In this document: piece by piece, positions 17,421 through 26,908 of the stretch
Layout of the letters: each line of letters opens with the position of its first letter
How positions within the stretch are numbered: position 1 is the stretch's first letter
Origin: Deltaproteobacteria bacterium
GTDB taxonomy: Bacteria > Desulfobacterota > GWC2-55-46
Assembly: GCA_016212705.1 (NCBI GenBank)
Contig: JACREU010000036.1
Coordinates: forward strand, 1 to 41,943
Length of the DNA stretch: 41,943 nt
Direction: 5' to 3'
The notes under the pieces: model-generated
Seen by the model: the letters and a program-made list of their open reading frames with translations, nothing else
What the model was told of the DNA's origin: nothing
The model's database searches: none
Made by a program: the position numbers and the translations under genes

Positions 17421-18950
17421 TTACTCGAGATAACCGAGGTTCTTCAGGGAATCCTCTATCATCTTTTGCTCCTCCGACGAGAGGTTCTTCCCACCTGAAG
17501 CGGTTCTTATGTCCTCGGAGCTTAAGACTACGGGGTTCGACGCGACAAAATCTCTTTTAAAAACGGAATCGAGCACCCTGCCGTCCATCGCCTTGTTTAT
17601 CGGCATGCCGTAGAGGTAGAGTATCGTAGGCACTATATCTATGATCTCGGCTCCCTCGATACGCACCCCCTCATTGAAGACGGGGCCTGATGCCGCGAAA
17701 ATCCCGTGTAGCTCATGGTCGCCGCGCCAGTAGATGGAGTCTGTTATGAACTCGTCCTTCAGGTGCCTGTCCTCTATCGACTTGATCCCCACGCCGTAGC
17801 CCTTCTTGAATATCGGGACCAGGTCGGGGGCACACTCAAGCGCCTCGCCCGAGAATATGTCGTTTTTCCTGAGCACCTTCTCCACAAAGCCCACTCCGGT
17901 CTTCGGGTCCTTAAGTTGGAGGAGCCTCTCGGATATCAGGGAGCAGACTTTATCGTAATCGGACGGCTCTACCGTGCCGCCGGGCTCCCTGCCCTTGAGA
18001 TTGATGAAGATGCTCCCTGAGGCTGACCTTCCTGAAAAGGCCTTTGTCTCGTCCCATTTGATGCCTGAAAGGGATTTGTCCTCCTCATGGCCGAGAGACT
18101 TGAGTTTATCGAGAAACCGGTTCGTGGGCTTTGAGGCAAGCAGACCTTCGCTCTCAAGCCACCTGTCGACAAAGATCATCCTGTCCCTTCCGGCAAAACC
18201 GTGGTCTGACATCAGGATGATGTTGATATCCCTTCTCGAAAGCAACCCCCCTATAAAGCGGTCGATCCTCTCGTAGACGTCGTATATGAAGTCCCTGTCA
18301 TCCCAGAAAAAATGAGAGGCTATATCGGTCTCCCCGAAAAAGTACATATTGAAGTCCGAGAGATGGTTCTCGAAGAAGTACGTGTTGAGCCTCGCCTTGT
18401 AGTCGATGAGCTCGTCTATCTCCTTTTTCATGGCGTCGGATATGTTTTTAATGTTCACGTTAGGCGTCAGCCGGTACCGCCCCACGTTCTTTTCTATCTC
18501 GGCCATGACCTCCAGCGGGTACGAGTAATCGCAGGCAGGCAGGCCTTTTTTGTTCGGGGTCCCGAGCCCGGATATCATGCACCCGTTCACTTCATCCGGC
18601 GGATAGGTGAGCGTACAGCCCACCACGCAGACCTTTTTGCCGGCCTCGCTCGCCAGCACCCAGAGCGGCTTCGACTTCCTGTCCATGGCGCTTGTGACCG
18701 AGAACCTGTACTCGTTTTTCACCTTGTTCACGAAGTCGTATATACCGTGCCTGCCGGGGTTCATCCCCGTGGAAAAGGACGTCCACGCGGTCGCGCTTAT
18801 CATGGGTATCGTCGATTTCAGCCTGCCGCTGACGCCTTTTCTCATTATTTCGGCGATATTCGGGAGCCTCCCCTTGGCGCAGAGCTCGTCTATGATATCG
18901 AATGTGGCGCCGTCTATCCCTACTACTATGACCTTCTCGGGATTGAACAT
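17421..18950 (-). CDS. Alkaline-phosphatase-superfamily phosphodiesterase (nucleotide pyrophosphatase-like)
   Basis: Type I phosphodiesterase/nucleotide pyrophosphatase fold. Metal- and nucleophile-region motifs: VVGIDGATFDII at the N-terminus, ATAWTSFSTGMNPGRHGIYD, MYFFGETDIASHFFWD, IILMSDHGFAGRD and WRGDHELHGIFAASG, which together supply the two-metal Asp/His ligands. The 509-residue protein has no signal peptide or membrane span, so it should act in the cytoplasm or at the inner face. Family members hydrolyse phosphodiesters or transfer phospho-head-groups; in this context a head-group on a lipid-linked glycan is a reasonable guess. A good GGAGG site precedes the ATG. Confidence 0.82.
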   Translation of the reverse strand: MFNPEKVIVVGIDGATFDIIDELCAKGRLPNIAEIMRKGVSGRLKSTIPMISATAWTSFSTGMNPGRHGIYDFVNKVKNEYRFSVTSAMDRKSKPLWVLASEAGKKVCVVGCTLTYPPDEVNGCMISGLGTPNKKGLPACDYSYPLEVMAEIEKNVGRYRLTPNVNIKNISDAMKKEIDELIDYKARLNTYFFENHLSDFNMYFFGETDIASHFFWDDRDFIYDVYERIDRFIGGLLSRRDINIILMSDHGFAGRDRMIFVDRWLESEGLLASKPTNRFLDKLKSLGHEEDKSLSGIKWDETKAFSGRSASGSIFINLKGREPGGTVEPSDYDKVCSLISERLLQLKDPKTGVGFVEKVLRKNDIFSGEALECAPDLVPIFKKGYGVGIKSIEDRHLKDEFITDSIYWRGDHELHGIFAASGPVFNEGVRIEGAEIIDIVPTILYLYGMPINKAMDGRVLDSVFKRDFVASNPVVLSSEDIRTASGGKNLSSEEQKMIEDSLKNLGYLE

Positions 18951-18953
18951 ATC

Positions 18954-20513
18954 TTATCCTCCGTGTTTGTCGAACCTGGCGAGGAGCTTCCTCAGCCTGA
19001 AGAACTTCCTTCCGCTCTTTCTCTCGAGTATGTCGAGCATAATGAGGTCGTATTTGTTGATCCCGCTGAAAAGTATCATAAAGGCCATATAGCTGATCGA
19101 GTAAAAGACGAGGAAGAAAGGGATAAGGCGGAGCCCCGCGCTCAGATACCCAAGCAACAGATAAAAAAGCCCGAGGGATATGAACGCGGCGGCGATCGCC
19201 TTGAAATAATTTGCCGAGAAAGGCTGTACTTTAGCGTGCCGGTACAGCACCAGGGAGACTAACACGTTAAACGCCGTGAACGACAGGGCGGTGGCCAGCG
19301 CCGCGCCGTTAGAGCCGTATCTCGGGATCAAAAAAATGTTGAGGACGAAGTTCAGGCCTATGGTCGCCACGGATAGCCACATCTGCACCATGGTTTTCCC
19401 GCTCGCCGTAAGTGCCACGTTGTTGATACCCAGTATCAGGGAAGACAAATACCCGAGGACGATAATGCGCAGACACATCGCCCCTTCGATGTACCTCGCG
19501 CCGAAAAGCGTCGTAATAATGATCTCCGGAAAGAACATCAGGATCATGAAAATGGGGAGAGAGACGGAGAATATCCACTTGGTGAATATCTTGTACAGGA
19601 ACGAAAGCTCCGTAAACGACTGCTTCGCGAAGTACTCCGTCGCCACCGGAAGGAACATGAACATGATCGGGGCCGCGATGGTGTTAAAGACCCTGGCCAG
19701 CGAGACCGAGGCGTTGTATATGCCGACCTCGGCAGGGTCCTTGAAATAACCGAGCATCACCGTATCCATGGTGCCGAGCACCAGCCACATTATCGGCATC
19801 ATCATCAGCGGGAGCGAAAACAGGATGATCTCTCTTTTGGGCAGTTGAGGCACCCGCTTGGAGAGCAGTCCGACGCCGTATTTTTTCGACATATATAAAG
19901 ACGCGATGACGCTCGGCGCCACAATTGAAGCGACATACGCGTAGACGATCGTGCTGATGGAAATACCGAACGGTATCGCCGCCAGTATCAGCAGGAAGAG
20001 CAGCCCGTTCTTTATCACATCAAGAAAGTAGACCTTCGGTATTACGTCGCCGTGGCCCCTGGCGATACCTATCGTCAGCTCAAGGAAGGAGTAGAGCGGG
20101 ACCGTAAGGAAAATGACCTTAAGCAGATAGGAGAGGTTCTCGATCTTCGGAAAAAACCTCTCCGCGACGAAGTCGGCGGAAAAAAAAGCGGCGACAAAGA
20201 ACACAAGGCTTATACCTGTGCCGGCGTTCAAGGCTACGATGGAAGCGTCCCTTGACTTGAGCGCGTCGCCCTTGCCCTTAAAGAACGGGATGTAACGCGC
20301 GACCCCGATCGAGAGCCCGAGGTTAGAGCCGATGTAGATGATGCCTACTATGCCGGTGCAGAGCGAGAAGAGCCCGAAGACCTCGGGGTCCGAGGCGCGG
20401 GTTATGACGAGCTTGCTGGCAAAGCCGAAAAAATTGCCGAGCACGGCGCCCAGAAGGGTAAACGCGCCGCCCTTAAGCACCACACCCAGCGATTTTTCCA
20501 CGCGCTCAGACAT
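18954..20513 (-). CDS. Wzx-like polysaccharide flippase (MOP superfamily)
   Basis: Flips undecaprenyl-pyrophosphate-linked repeat units across the inner membrane. The sequence shows 12-14 hydrophobic helices, opens with LKGGAFTLLGAVLGNFFGFA and GLFSLCTGIVGIIYIGSNLG, and has the family feature VARYIPFF after the second helix. I choose ATG 20513 (MSERVEKS, behind GGAG), giving 519 residues and an 8-bp overlap with the end of the polymerase gene. The alternative TTG at 20531 would extend it by six codons. The following gene starts three bases after it ends. It works together with the Wzy-like, Wzc and Wza proteins encoded upstream. Confidence 0.88.
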   Translation of the reverse strand: MSERVEKSLGVVLKGGAFTLLGAVLGNFFGFASKLVITRASDPEVFGLFSLCTGIVGIIYIGSNLGLSIGVARYIPFFKGKGDALKSRDASIVALNAGTGISLVFFVAAFFSADFVAERFFPKIENLSYLLKVIFLTVPLYSFLELTIGIARGHGDVIPKVYFLDVIKNGLLFLLILAAIPFGISISTIVYAYVASIVAPSVIASLYMSKKYGVGLLSKRVPQLPKREIILFSLPLMMMPIMWLVLGTMDTVMLGYFKDPAEVGIYNASVSLARVFNTIAAPIMFMFLPVATEYFAKQSFTELSFLYKIFTKWIFSVSLPIFMILMFFPEIIITTLFGARYIEGAMCLRIIVLGYLSSLILGINNVALTASGKTMVQMWLSVATIGLNFVLNIFLIPRYGSNGAALATALSFTAFNVLVSLVLYRHAKVQPFSANYFKAIAAAFISLGLFYLLLGYLSAGLRLIPFFLVFYSISYMAFMILFSGINKYDLIMLDILERKSGRKFFRLRKLLARFDKHGG

Positions 20514-21897
20514 TGGTCTCCGTCCTTGCAAAGGCCGTTACCCTTTCGAGCAGGCCTATGAGCATCCAGAAATGAAGGAACGAGTATTCCATCTCGACTA
20601 TGCCGTGCACGAGGAAGGTCAAAAAAGCGCCCACCATGCAGTAAAGCGCGTGGCTCAGGAATTCACTTTTGCAGACCATTATCGCCTTCGTAAGGGCTGA
20701 CGCCCTTACGGCGAGCATGAGCATGAATATCAGGAGGCCGATGATGCCGAGATCGAAGAGGATCGAGAAATAAAAGCTGTGCGCGCCGGGCCACGGGTCC
20801 ACGTACCTTGCGAACCCACCTATCCCGTCCCCTATCCAGCCGTTGTGCGACAGGGTCTCAAACCCCTTTTCCCAGAACTGCAAACGGTATGTCAGCGAGG
20901 CCTCTGAGACCTTCGAGGACGCGGTCAGCCTCTGCTCGGAGAACGCCACCACGTTAAAGAGATAAACTACGACAAAGGAACTGAATATCGAGAATGTCCA
21001 GACAAACGCGTTTTTTCTCATTTTCGGGCTTAAGACCACCGTAGCGATCATGCCGAGGAGGAGTGCGCCTACCGCCCCCTTGGAGCCTCCGAGGAGGACG
21101 TTGTCTATCATGAAGAGGCAGAGCAATACGATTATGAACTTCCCTAACGGCCTTACGGTGTAATAAAGGGAAAACGCCAGGAACATGGCGATTGCCAGAG
21201 TATTTGAAGACGTCTGCGGAGGGGCGAAGCCGCCCACGCGTCTTTCCTGTATATAGACGTCGAACATTACGGAGACCTTGTTGAATATCTGCACGTTGAA
21301 GACGGTCCCGTTATACCACTGGGATATGAACATCAGGGTGCCCCAGAGGAGTGCCGCGAACGCCAGGTATTTGTATACCTTTAAAAGATCGGCTTCGCTC
21401 CTTATGGTCCTCTGGAAAATGTACATTATGAGGATGCCCGTCAAAAGCTCGAAAAAGACGTAGGAGCCATGATAGATATCATGAGTCCAGAAGAGCGTAG
21501 TCAAGCTCCACATAAGGAATAGAAGTACGAGGACGTCGATATGCACCTTATGCCTGCTGGAGGCGCGTGTAGCGAACAAATTGAAGCTCAGGGCGATGTA
21601 GACCAGAAAGACCAGCAACGACCCCATCGAATATTTCTCCGACTGGGTCCTGTTGGGGTTGGGGACCAGCATGTTGAAGGTCCTGACGGGGATGATGGGG
21701 ATGACGGCGTAAAGCCCGTATATCGGCTTTATTATGACGAGAAGCATGATGACCAGCGCGATATAAAGCGCTACGGTCCCGTAAGGAGACAGCAGGAAGG
21801 CGATGCCAAGTCCGACGGAGACAAAGGTCAGGACAAAAACGTTAAGGTTCTCGGTTATGAGGGTCTTTAAAATTTCACCCAATCTCGATATTTGCAT
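20506..21897 (-). CDS. O-antigen ligase/polymerase-like membrane protein (Wzy/WaaL family)
   Basis: About 11-12 transmembrane segments with a large periplasmic loop near residues 310-380 that contains GIGGFARYVDPWPGAHSFYF followed by FDLGIIGLLIFMLML. The conserved His and Arg in and near this loop are typical of the O-antigen ligase/Wzy_C family, which joins glycan units or transfers the finished glycan. The 463-residue length is normal. It lies between the secreted glycosidase-like gene (4 bp upstream) and the flippase. Polymerase and ligase roles cannot be separated from sequence; next to Wzx and Wzc, a polymerase role is more likely. Confidence 0.85.
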   Translation of the reverse strand: MQISRLGEILKTLITENLNVFVLTFVSVGLGIAFLLSPYGTVALYIALVIMLLVIIKPIYGLYAVIPIIPVRTFNMLVPNPNRTQSEKYSMGSLLVFLVYIALSFNLFATRASSRHKVHIDVLVLLFLMWSLTTLFWTHDIYHGSYVFFELLTGILIMYIFQRTIRSEADLLKVYKYLAFAALLWGTLMFISQWYNGTVFNVQIFNKVSVMFDVYIQERRVGGFAPPQTSSNTLAIAMFLAFSLYYTVRPLGKFIIVLLCLFMIDNVLLGGSKGAVGALLLGMIATVVLSPKMRKNAFVWTFSIFSSFVVVYLFNVVAFSEQRLTASSKVSEASLTYRLQFWEKGFETLSHNGWIGDGIGGFARYVDPWPGAHSFYFSILFDLGIIGLLIFMLMLAVRASALTKAIMVCKSEFLSHALYCMVGAFLTFLVHGIVEMEYSFLHFWMLIGLLERVTAFARTETNV

Positions 21898-21901
21898 CTA
21901 A

Positions 21902-23932
21902 TCAGTCGACCGTAATAATCAAGGGAGCCGCCCCGATCTCAAACTCGAAAACGCCTGACATGGCCTTCCCCTCGATTGTCCTGAACGCATTGGCGTAATC
22001 CCTGATTTCCGCGCCGGTCCCGGCGTCCGGAACCGCTTCGACGACAGTCACGCGCGCGCCGCGCGGGACCGAGAGCTTCTCCCTGACCGCGGTCTTGCCG
22101 TCGTTCCAGGCCACCCACACGGGCTTACCGTCCCTTGAGAACCTGAAGACGTAGACCCCGTCATGCCTTGTGGTCTCGACACGGTTCACATCAAACCCGT
22201 CAAGCATGCCGACCATCTTCTTGTACGTGTAGTACGCAAGTTTCTTCTGTCCTTGAGAATCTATCAGGGTCGCCTTTTCGAGAGGGTCCTTGATGCCGGA
22301 GGTGCTCTGCGGCGGTTTTTCCGCAAGGCCCGACCAGAAGACCTTCCTTACCCCTACCGAGAACGCGTAGACGTACCTTTTGAAGAGGTCTATTGCGTGC
22401 GCCCTCTCCGGCGGGGGGTCTATGCCGGCCACCTCCATGGCCCAGAACGGGGCAGGCTCAAACCCGTACCGCTTTGACGCGGCCTTGACGTCTTCGACGT
22501 ATCTGCCGATCTCCAGGTACTGTTTTTCAGGGTCGGCCGTCCTGCTCACTATCATCGAGTGCTGGTCGATCGTGTCCCACTTCCTCACCCTGCTCAGCCT
22601 GGCGAATTCGGAGAAGAAACCCTCCATAAACGCCCTGGGGTCGGCTTCACCGAAGCCGTCGTACCCGCGCACCATCGCGAGTATCACGTTCGCGCCGCTG
22701 TCGGATTGCTTTACGGCGTCATAGGCGGCGTTAACGAGCCTGGCGTAGTCGGAAGGCGTGCCGTTGAAATATATCTTCGCCATGGCCTCGTCCTCTATCT
22801 TCCAGTTCTTTATCGGATAAAGAAGCCCCGGCATGTCGTCCTTTCCGTCTCCGTCGTACCTCTCCACAAGCGCCCTGACAAAGTTCTGATATCCTCTCAG
22901 GTCCGCGGGAAGCGAGGGCGGACGCCTCTGCCCCTGTTCCGCAAGCGGCTCCCTTGCGATTATTATCGCCGATATATGTATATTGTACGCCCGGGCATTT
23001 TCCACCAGCCTGTCGTACCTGCCCCAATCGAAGGCCGTGTACGTGTTATCCCGGTTCTTCTTCTGCACCTGCTCCCAGCTGAAGCCGAAGCTGGCGGCAG
23101 GCTCCATCCAGCTGACCCCGAGGTCGTTCATTACCCTCCCGTAGTCATCGTACCAGAGGAAGAGATCGATCCTGGGCATATTCGGGTCTTTGAAGCCGAA
23201 CTGCGAATCCCTTGACCTGTCCATCTCCCTTTTGCTGAAGTATGAGACCTCAGGGACAGGCGGCATTGGAAGCCTGCTCTTTCCCATCACCTGGACCGGC
23301 GCCTGGCCGGGCGCCGGTCCGGGCCCCATGGCGGAGCGCTGTGTCTGGAAGATCAGCTTGAAGACCCTCTCAGCCCCGCCTAAAATCAAAAGCTGGTCGC
23401 CGGCCTTTATCTCTTCCGGTCCAACGGTCGTCTCCTCGAATATCCTTCTGACCCCGGAGATATCTACCTGCCTTTCTCCAGAGGCGGTCATTATCCTCAA
23501 GGGGGAAGCGCTGACCACCTTTCCGGTGACAGGGCCGGCATTCATCTCCCTCCCGTCCCTCCCGCCAGGAGGCATGGCGGCGCCCTTTGACACGAGCCTG
23601 ATCACCTCGGCCCTTATCGAGCCCCCATCCGTTCTGCCCACGACCATGACGTCGGCGCCTGGACGCAGGTCCTCGGCGGTCATCGTCCTCTCCCTCGTTA
23701 TTTTCAAATAAGGCGAGAGCGTTACGACCTGCCTTTGTCCGTCCCTCAAACTCAAGGTGATCTCGTTGCCCCGCACCTCGCTGACGACGCCGGTCCTGGG
23801 TTCCTGCCCCATTTCCCCGGGGCGGCCTCTCTCCTCAGAACCTCTTCCAAAAGGCGGCTGGGCAAGGAGGTCCCCGGGAATCAAGGCGAGGAAAAAAAGG
23901 ACCGCCAAACATCTCTTCAGGTTGTCTGCCAT
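21902..23932 (-). CDS. Secreted glycoside-hydrolase-like protein with N-terminal DUF5666-like repeats
   Basis: Signal peptide (MADNLKRCLAVLFFLALIPG, cleavage near residue 25). Residues ~45-200 hold two beta-barrel units (GVVSEVRGNEITLSLRDG and GKVVSASPLRIMTASGE) that look like DUF5666/OB-type repeats. Residues ~230-570 look like a (beta/alpha)8 glycosidase: LGVSWMEPAASFGFSWEQ, WKIEDEAMAKIYFNGTPSDY with a candidate acid/base Glu, and PFWAMEVAGIDPP with a candidate nucleophile Glu, as in GH5/GH39-type clan A enzymes. A C-terminal beta domain follows. 676 residues. Inside a polysaccharide export operon it probably trims or edits the exported glycan, but the specificity is unknown. Confidence 0.62.
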   Translation of the reverse strand: MADNLKRCLAVLFFLALIPGDLLAQPPFGRGSEERGRPGEMGQEPRTGVVSEVRGNEITLSLRDGQRQVVTLSPYLKITRERTMTAEDLRPGADVMVVGRTDGGSIRAEVIRLVSKGAAMPPGGRDGREMNAGPVTGKVVSASPLRIMTASGERQVDISGVRRIFEETTVGPEEIKAGDQLLILGGAERVFKLIFQTQRSAMGPGPAPGQAPVQVMGKSRLPMPPVPEVSYFSKREMDRSRDSQFGFKDPNMPRIDLFLWYDDYGRVMNDLGVSWMEPAASFGFSWEQVQKKNRDNTYTAFDWGRYDRLVENARAYNIHISAIIIAREPLAEQGQRRPPSLPADLRGYQNFVRALVERYDGDGKDDMPGLLYPIKNWKIEDEAMAKIYFNGTPSDYARLVNAAYDAVKQSDSGANVILAMVRGYDGFGEADPRAFMEGFFSEFARLSRVRKWDTIDQHSMIVSRTADPEKQYLEIGRYVEDVKAASKRYGFEPAPFWAMEVAGIDPPPERAHAIDLFKRYVYAFSVGVRKVFWSGLAEKPPQSTSGIKDPLEKATLIDSQGQKKLAYYTYKKMVGMLDGFDVNRVETTRHDGVYVFRFSRDGKPVWVAWNDGKTAVREKLSVPRGARVTVVEAVPDAGTGAEIRDYANAFRTIEGKAMSGVFEFEIGAAPLIITVD

Positions 23933-23951
23933 ATCAGAGCTTTCCCTTCCC

Positions 23952-24707
23952 TCAGCACCCGGCGATCTTAGCTGGTAGCGTCGAGCACATGTCCACGGCC
24001 TTTTCCCTTCCCACTATCCCCGCCAGTTTTGGGAAAGCCGCGGACAGGAACCTCCGCGTATCGGAGGCGTGGTGGATGTCGCTGGCCATCACATCCCCCA
24101 ACCCGTTCGCCAGCATTTTTTTTACAGACTGCCTGGTCCTCTGTCCGTAGAGCCCCAGGAGGCTTCCGGAATTGAGCTGAAGCAGGACGCCGCTCTCCAC
24201 GAACCTTCTTACGAACTCATGGTCTTCGGCCGTCTCGGCGCACCTCTCCGGATGGGCCCAAACCGGGACAACCCCGCTCGCAAGCAATTCGAAGACCACC
24301 TTCTCGGCAAATACTGGTATGCCGTACGCCGGCATCTCGACAAGCATGTACCTGCCGTTTCCGCCGATTGTCAGACGCCTTTCAGTCTTTACCGCGTCGG
24401 CAAGCCCGAGCTCGAGAGAAACCTCGGCGCCGAGGACGACCTTCAGACCTATCCCCTCTTCCGCCAGCCTCTCCTTCAGCACCCCAAGCCTCTCGGAGGC
24501 CTCGTTCAGCAAATGCCCGGCCGAGGTTTCCGTGGAGACATGCGGCGTGGCTACCATGCGCGTGACGCCGTCTTTTGAAGCACGCCTGGCCATTTCGACC
24601 GACTCATCAAGGCTCTTTGCCCCGTCATCTATCCCATAGAGCAGATGGGAGTGGATGTCGGCGTAATCTATTTTTTCGGCTGAAAAAAACCTTGACAGGA
24701 TGCTCAT
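23952..24707 (-). CDS. PHP-type tyrosine-protein phosphatase (CpsB/YwqE-like)
   Basis: Dephosphorylates the C-terminal tyrosines of the capsule kinase encoded just upstream. PHP-domain metal ligands are all visible: DIHSHLLYGIDDG, ATPHVS, VLGAEVSL, WAHPERC and ASDIHHASD. 251 residues, full length. Its start overlaps the stop of the kinase gene by four bases (ATGA), so kinase and phosphatase are made together. In Proteobacteria this role is usually filled by a low-molecular-weight phosphatase (Wzb); the PHP type is more typical of Firmicutes and of Geobacter-like bacteria. It acts in the cytoplasm. Confidence 0.88.
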   Translation of the reverse strand: MSILSRFFSAEKIDYADIHSHLLYGIDDGAKSLDESVEMARRASKDGVTRMVATPHVSTETSAGHLLNEASERLGVLKERLAEEGIGLKVVLGAEVSLELGLADAVKTERRLTIGGNGRYMLVEMPAYGIPVFAEKVVFELLASGVVPVWAHPERCAETAEDHEFVRRFVESGVLLQLNSGSLLGLYGQRTRQSVKKMLANGLGDVMASDIHHASDTRRFLSAAFPKLAGIVGREKAVDMCSTLPAKIAGC

Positions 24708-26878
24708 TGATAGTAGGCGTAATAAGAGCTCCCGTAGTCCTTGTCCTTATTAAGGACGACTCCGTAGAAGTCGATCTTGGATTTCTTGATGGTCTCGAAA
24801 AGGTCGTTCAACACCGCCTTGCTGAGACGCGAGCTTTCTATGATCATCACGATGCCCTCGCCGAAGACCATGGCGTCGCTCGCCGGCAGTACCGGAGGGG
24901 CGTCTATTATCACGATATCGTAAATATCCTTCATGTCGCTGATCAGCTGTTGCATCTTATGGGACTCGACCAGCTTTGCCGGGTCCGGCGGTATCGGCCC
25001 TGTGGTCATGATGCTCAGGCCGCTCACCCCTGTCTTTACCTGTATTTCCTCAATGGTAGCCTCGCCCACGAGAAAGTTGGTAAGACCTTTGCTGTTAGGC
25101 TGGTTGAACTGTTTATGAAGGGCCGGCCTCCTCAAGTCGCCGTCGATGATGAGCACCTTTTTCCCTTCAAGCGCCAGGGATATCCCGATATTGGAGCTGA
25201 AAAAAGTCTTCCCCTCTCCGGCGGTGGCACTGGTCACAACGAAGCTCTTTATCGGCTTATCGAGCGATACGAACTTTATGCTGTTCCTTATGGACCTGAA
25301 CGTCTCTCTCAGCGGGGACTTAAGGTTCGCGCTGTCTATGATCCTGCTGTCTTTTTTCTTCAGCTTGAAGACGCTGCCGAGGAAGGTGATGTGCTGGAAC
25401 GCCTTAAGGTCCTGGGACGTCTTCACGGTGACGTCAAAGTATTCGATGAGGAAGACCGCGGCGATACTGAAGGTGGAGCCGAGGAGCACGGCTATGATGG
25501 TGTTCAGAAAAAGCGAAGGGCTCTTATGCGTAGGGTCGTTCCTTGACGGCGACTTGCCGTCTTCGACTATATAGATGTTCGAGAGGGCCATCGATTCGGC
25601 CATCCCCACCTGGTACTGGGACTGGAGAAGCGAATTGTAGATATCCTGGGTCACGGTGACGTCGAGGGCGAGCTTGGAATAAGCGGAGACCTTCCCCGGC
25701 AGCTGCATCATATCGGACTCGTATCTGGCGATGATCTTCGGGTATGTTTTCGCCTGGCTCTGGTAGCTGGCCTGATCCGCGTAGTTCTCCGCGAGCTTGA
25801 TTATAAGGTCCTGATAGACCGGGTCTATGCTTATCGTCTCTCCGCCGTAGACCTTTACCAGTTCCTGTTCAAGCAGTTCCTTGTTCCTGGCTATCTTGTT
25901 CTCGAGGTCGATGACGTAGGGGTTTTCGCTCGTGTACTTGGACTTCGTCTCGGCGAGCGTCAGGTAAAGGTCGCGGAGCGTGATCTTCAAGTTAACGACC
26001 ATATCATTGTCCTTCACCTGCTCCGAGGACTTCTGATACTTCTGAATGGATTTGAGCTGGCCCTCCATATTGCGGATGGAGGAGGAGACCTTTGCCAGAC
26101 TCAGCCTGTTATCGTCGACGCTCTTCTTGAGGTCCGATATCTTCTGCAGTAAAGCGGTCGACTCGGTATCAAGGTTCAGGCTCTTCTCCTTCTCCTTGAA
26201 CTGCTTGACCTCGTTCAGGGATTCAAGGTACTCGTTCCTGGCCTTGGTGATGTTGCTGTCGACAAACACCTTCACACCCCTGTAATCCTCGCTGACCCTT
26301 TTAAGCTCCTCGGCTATGAAGTACTTCGCCATGGCGTTGGCTATCCGCATGGCTTCGTCGGGGTCCGTGGAATAGGCCGTTATGTGTATGATGTCCGTAT
26401 CCTCATACTGCTCCAGGGCGACGTAGGGCCTCGGGAAGATGACGGAAAGGAGCGACTGGTCCAGAAGCGTTTCGGCCGTCATCGCCTCCAGCGTAGCGGT
26501 CACGTCCACGCCCAAAAGCCCGAACGCCCACTTAAGGCCTGGCACGGCCTTCATGAGCCTGGACCTCGTCCTCTCCCGTTTAAGGTCCAGCTCCGTTATG
26601 ACCTGGTCCGCGACAGGGCTTACGGCGGCAAGCGCCAGGTAGTCCGCCCTGTCCGTGTCCCCAAGGGCCGCCGAGCTCTGAGAGCTCCCCTGGAGCCCGA
26701 TGCTCGCGAGCATGGAGCTTGAGGCCGGCGATTTTCTCAGAAGCACCTTCGCGGTTGAATCGTATGAAGGGGTGACGACGAGGGTCCCGATGAATATGGT
26801 GAGGAAAACGGCGCCGAAGATATAGATGACGACCCATTTCCTTCTGAGTAATGTCTCGATTAACTGTCTAAGCTCCAT
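24704..26878 (-). CDS. Polysaccharide co-polymerase / BY-type tyrosine kinase (Wzc-like)
   Basis: Inner-membrane protein that controls chain length and export. Wzz domain with first membrane helix at ~17-37 (WVVIYIFGAVFLTIFIGTLV), a long periplasmic coiled-coil part, a second helix at ~467-487 (NTIIAVLLGSTFSIAAVFLI), and a cytoplasmic BY-kinase domain: Walker A SATAGEGKTFFSSN (~550), Walker A' VLIIDGDLRRPALH (~577) and Walker B DIVIIDAPPV (~657). The C-terminus is a tyrosine cluster (YGSSYYAYYQ), the autophosphorylation site. 724 residues, the fused form as in Wzc of Proteobacteria. It lies between the Wza-like gene and the cognate phosphatase. Confidence 0.93.
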   Translation of the reverse strand: MELRQLIETLLRRKWVVIYIFGAVFLTIFIGTLVVTPSYDSTAKVLLRKSPASSSMLASIGLQGSSQSSAALGDTDRADYLALAAVSPVADQVITELDLKRERTRSRLMKAVPGLKWAFGLLGVDVTATLEAMTAETLLDQSLLSVIFPRPYVALEQYEDTDIIHITAYSTDPDEAMRIANAMAKYFIAEELKRVSEDYRGVKVFVDSNITKARNEYLESLNEVKQFKEKEKSLNLDTESTALLQKISDLKKSVDDNRLSLAKVSSSIRNMEGQLKSIQKYQKSSEQVKDNDMVVNLKITLRDLYLTLAETKSKYTSENPYVIDLENKIARNKELLEQELVKVYGGETISIDPVYQDLIIKLAENYADQASYQSQAKTYPKIIARYESDMMQLPGKVSAYSKLALDVTVTQDIYNSLLQSQYQVGMAESMALSNIYIVEDGKSPSRNDPTHKSPSLFLNTIIAVLLGSTFSIAAVFLIEYFDVTVKTSQDLKAFQHITFLGSVFKLKKKDSRIIDSANLKSPLRETFRSIRNSIKFVSLDKPIKSFVVTSATAGEGKTFFSSNIGISLALEGKKVLIIDGDLRRPALHKQFNQPNSKGLTNFLVGEATIEEIQVKTGVSGLSIMTTGPIPPDPAKLVESHKMQQLISDMKDIYDIVIIDAPPVLPASDAMVFGEGIVMIIESSRLSKAVLNDLFETIKKSKIDFYGVVLNKDKDYGSSYYAYYQ

Positions 26879-26908
26879 TCAAACCCTCTCAAAATTTTTA
26901 TATGCTGA

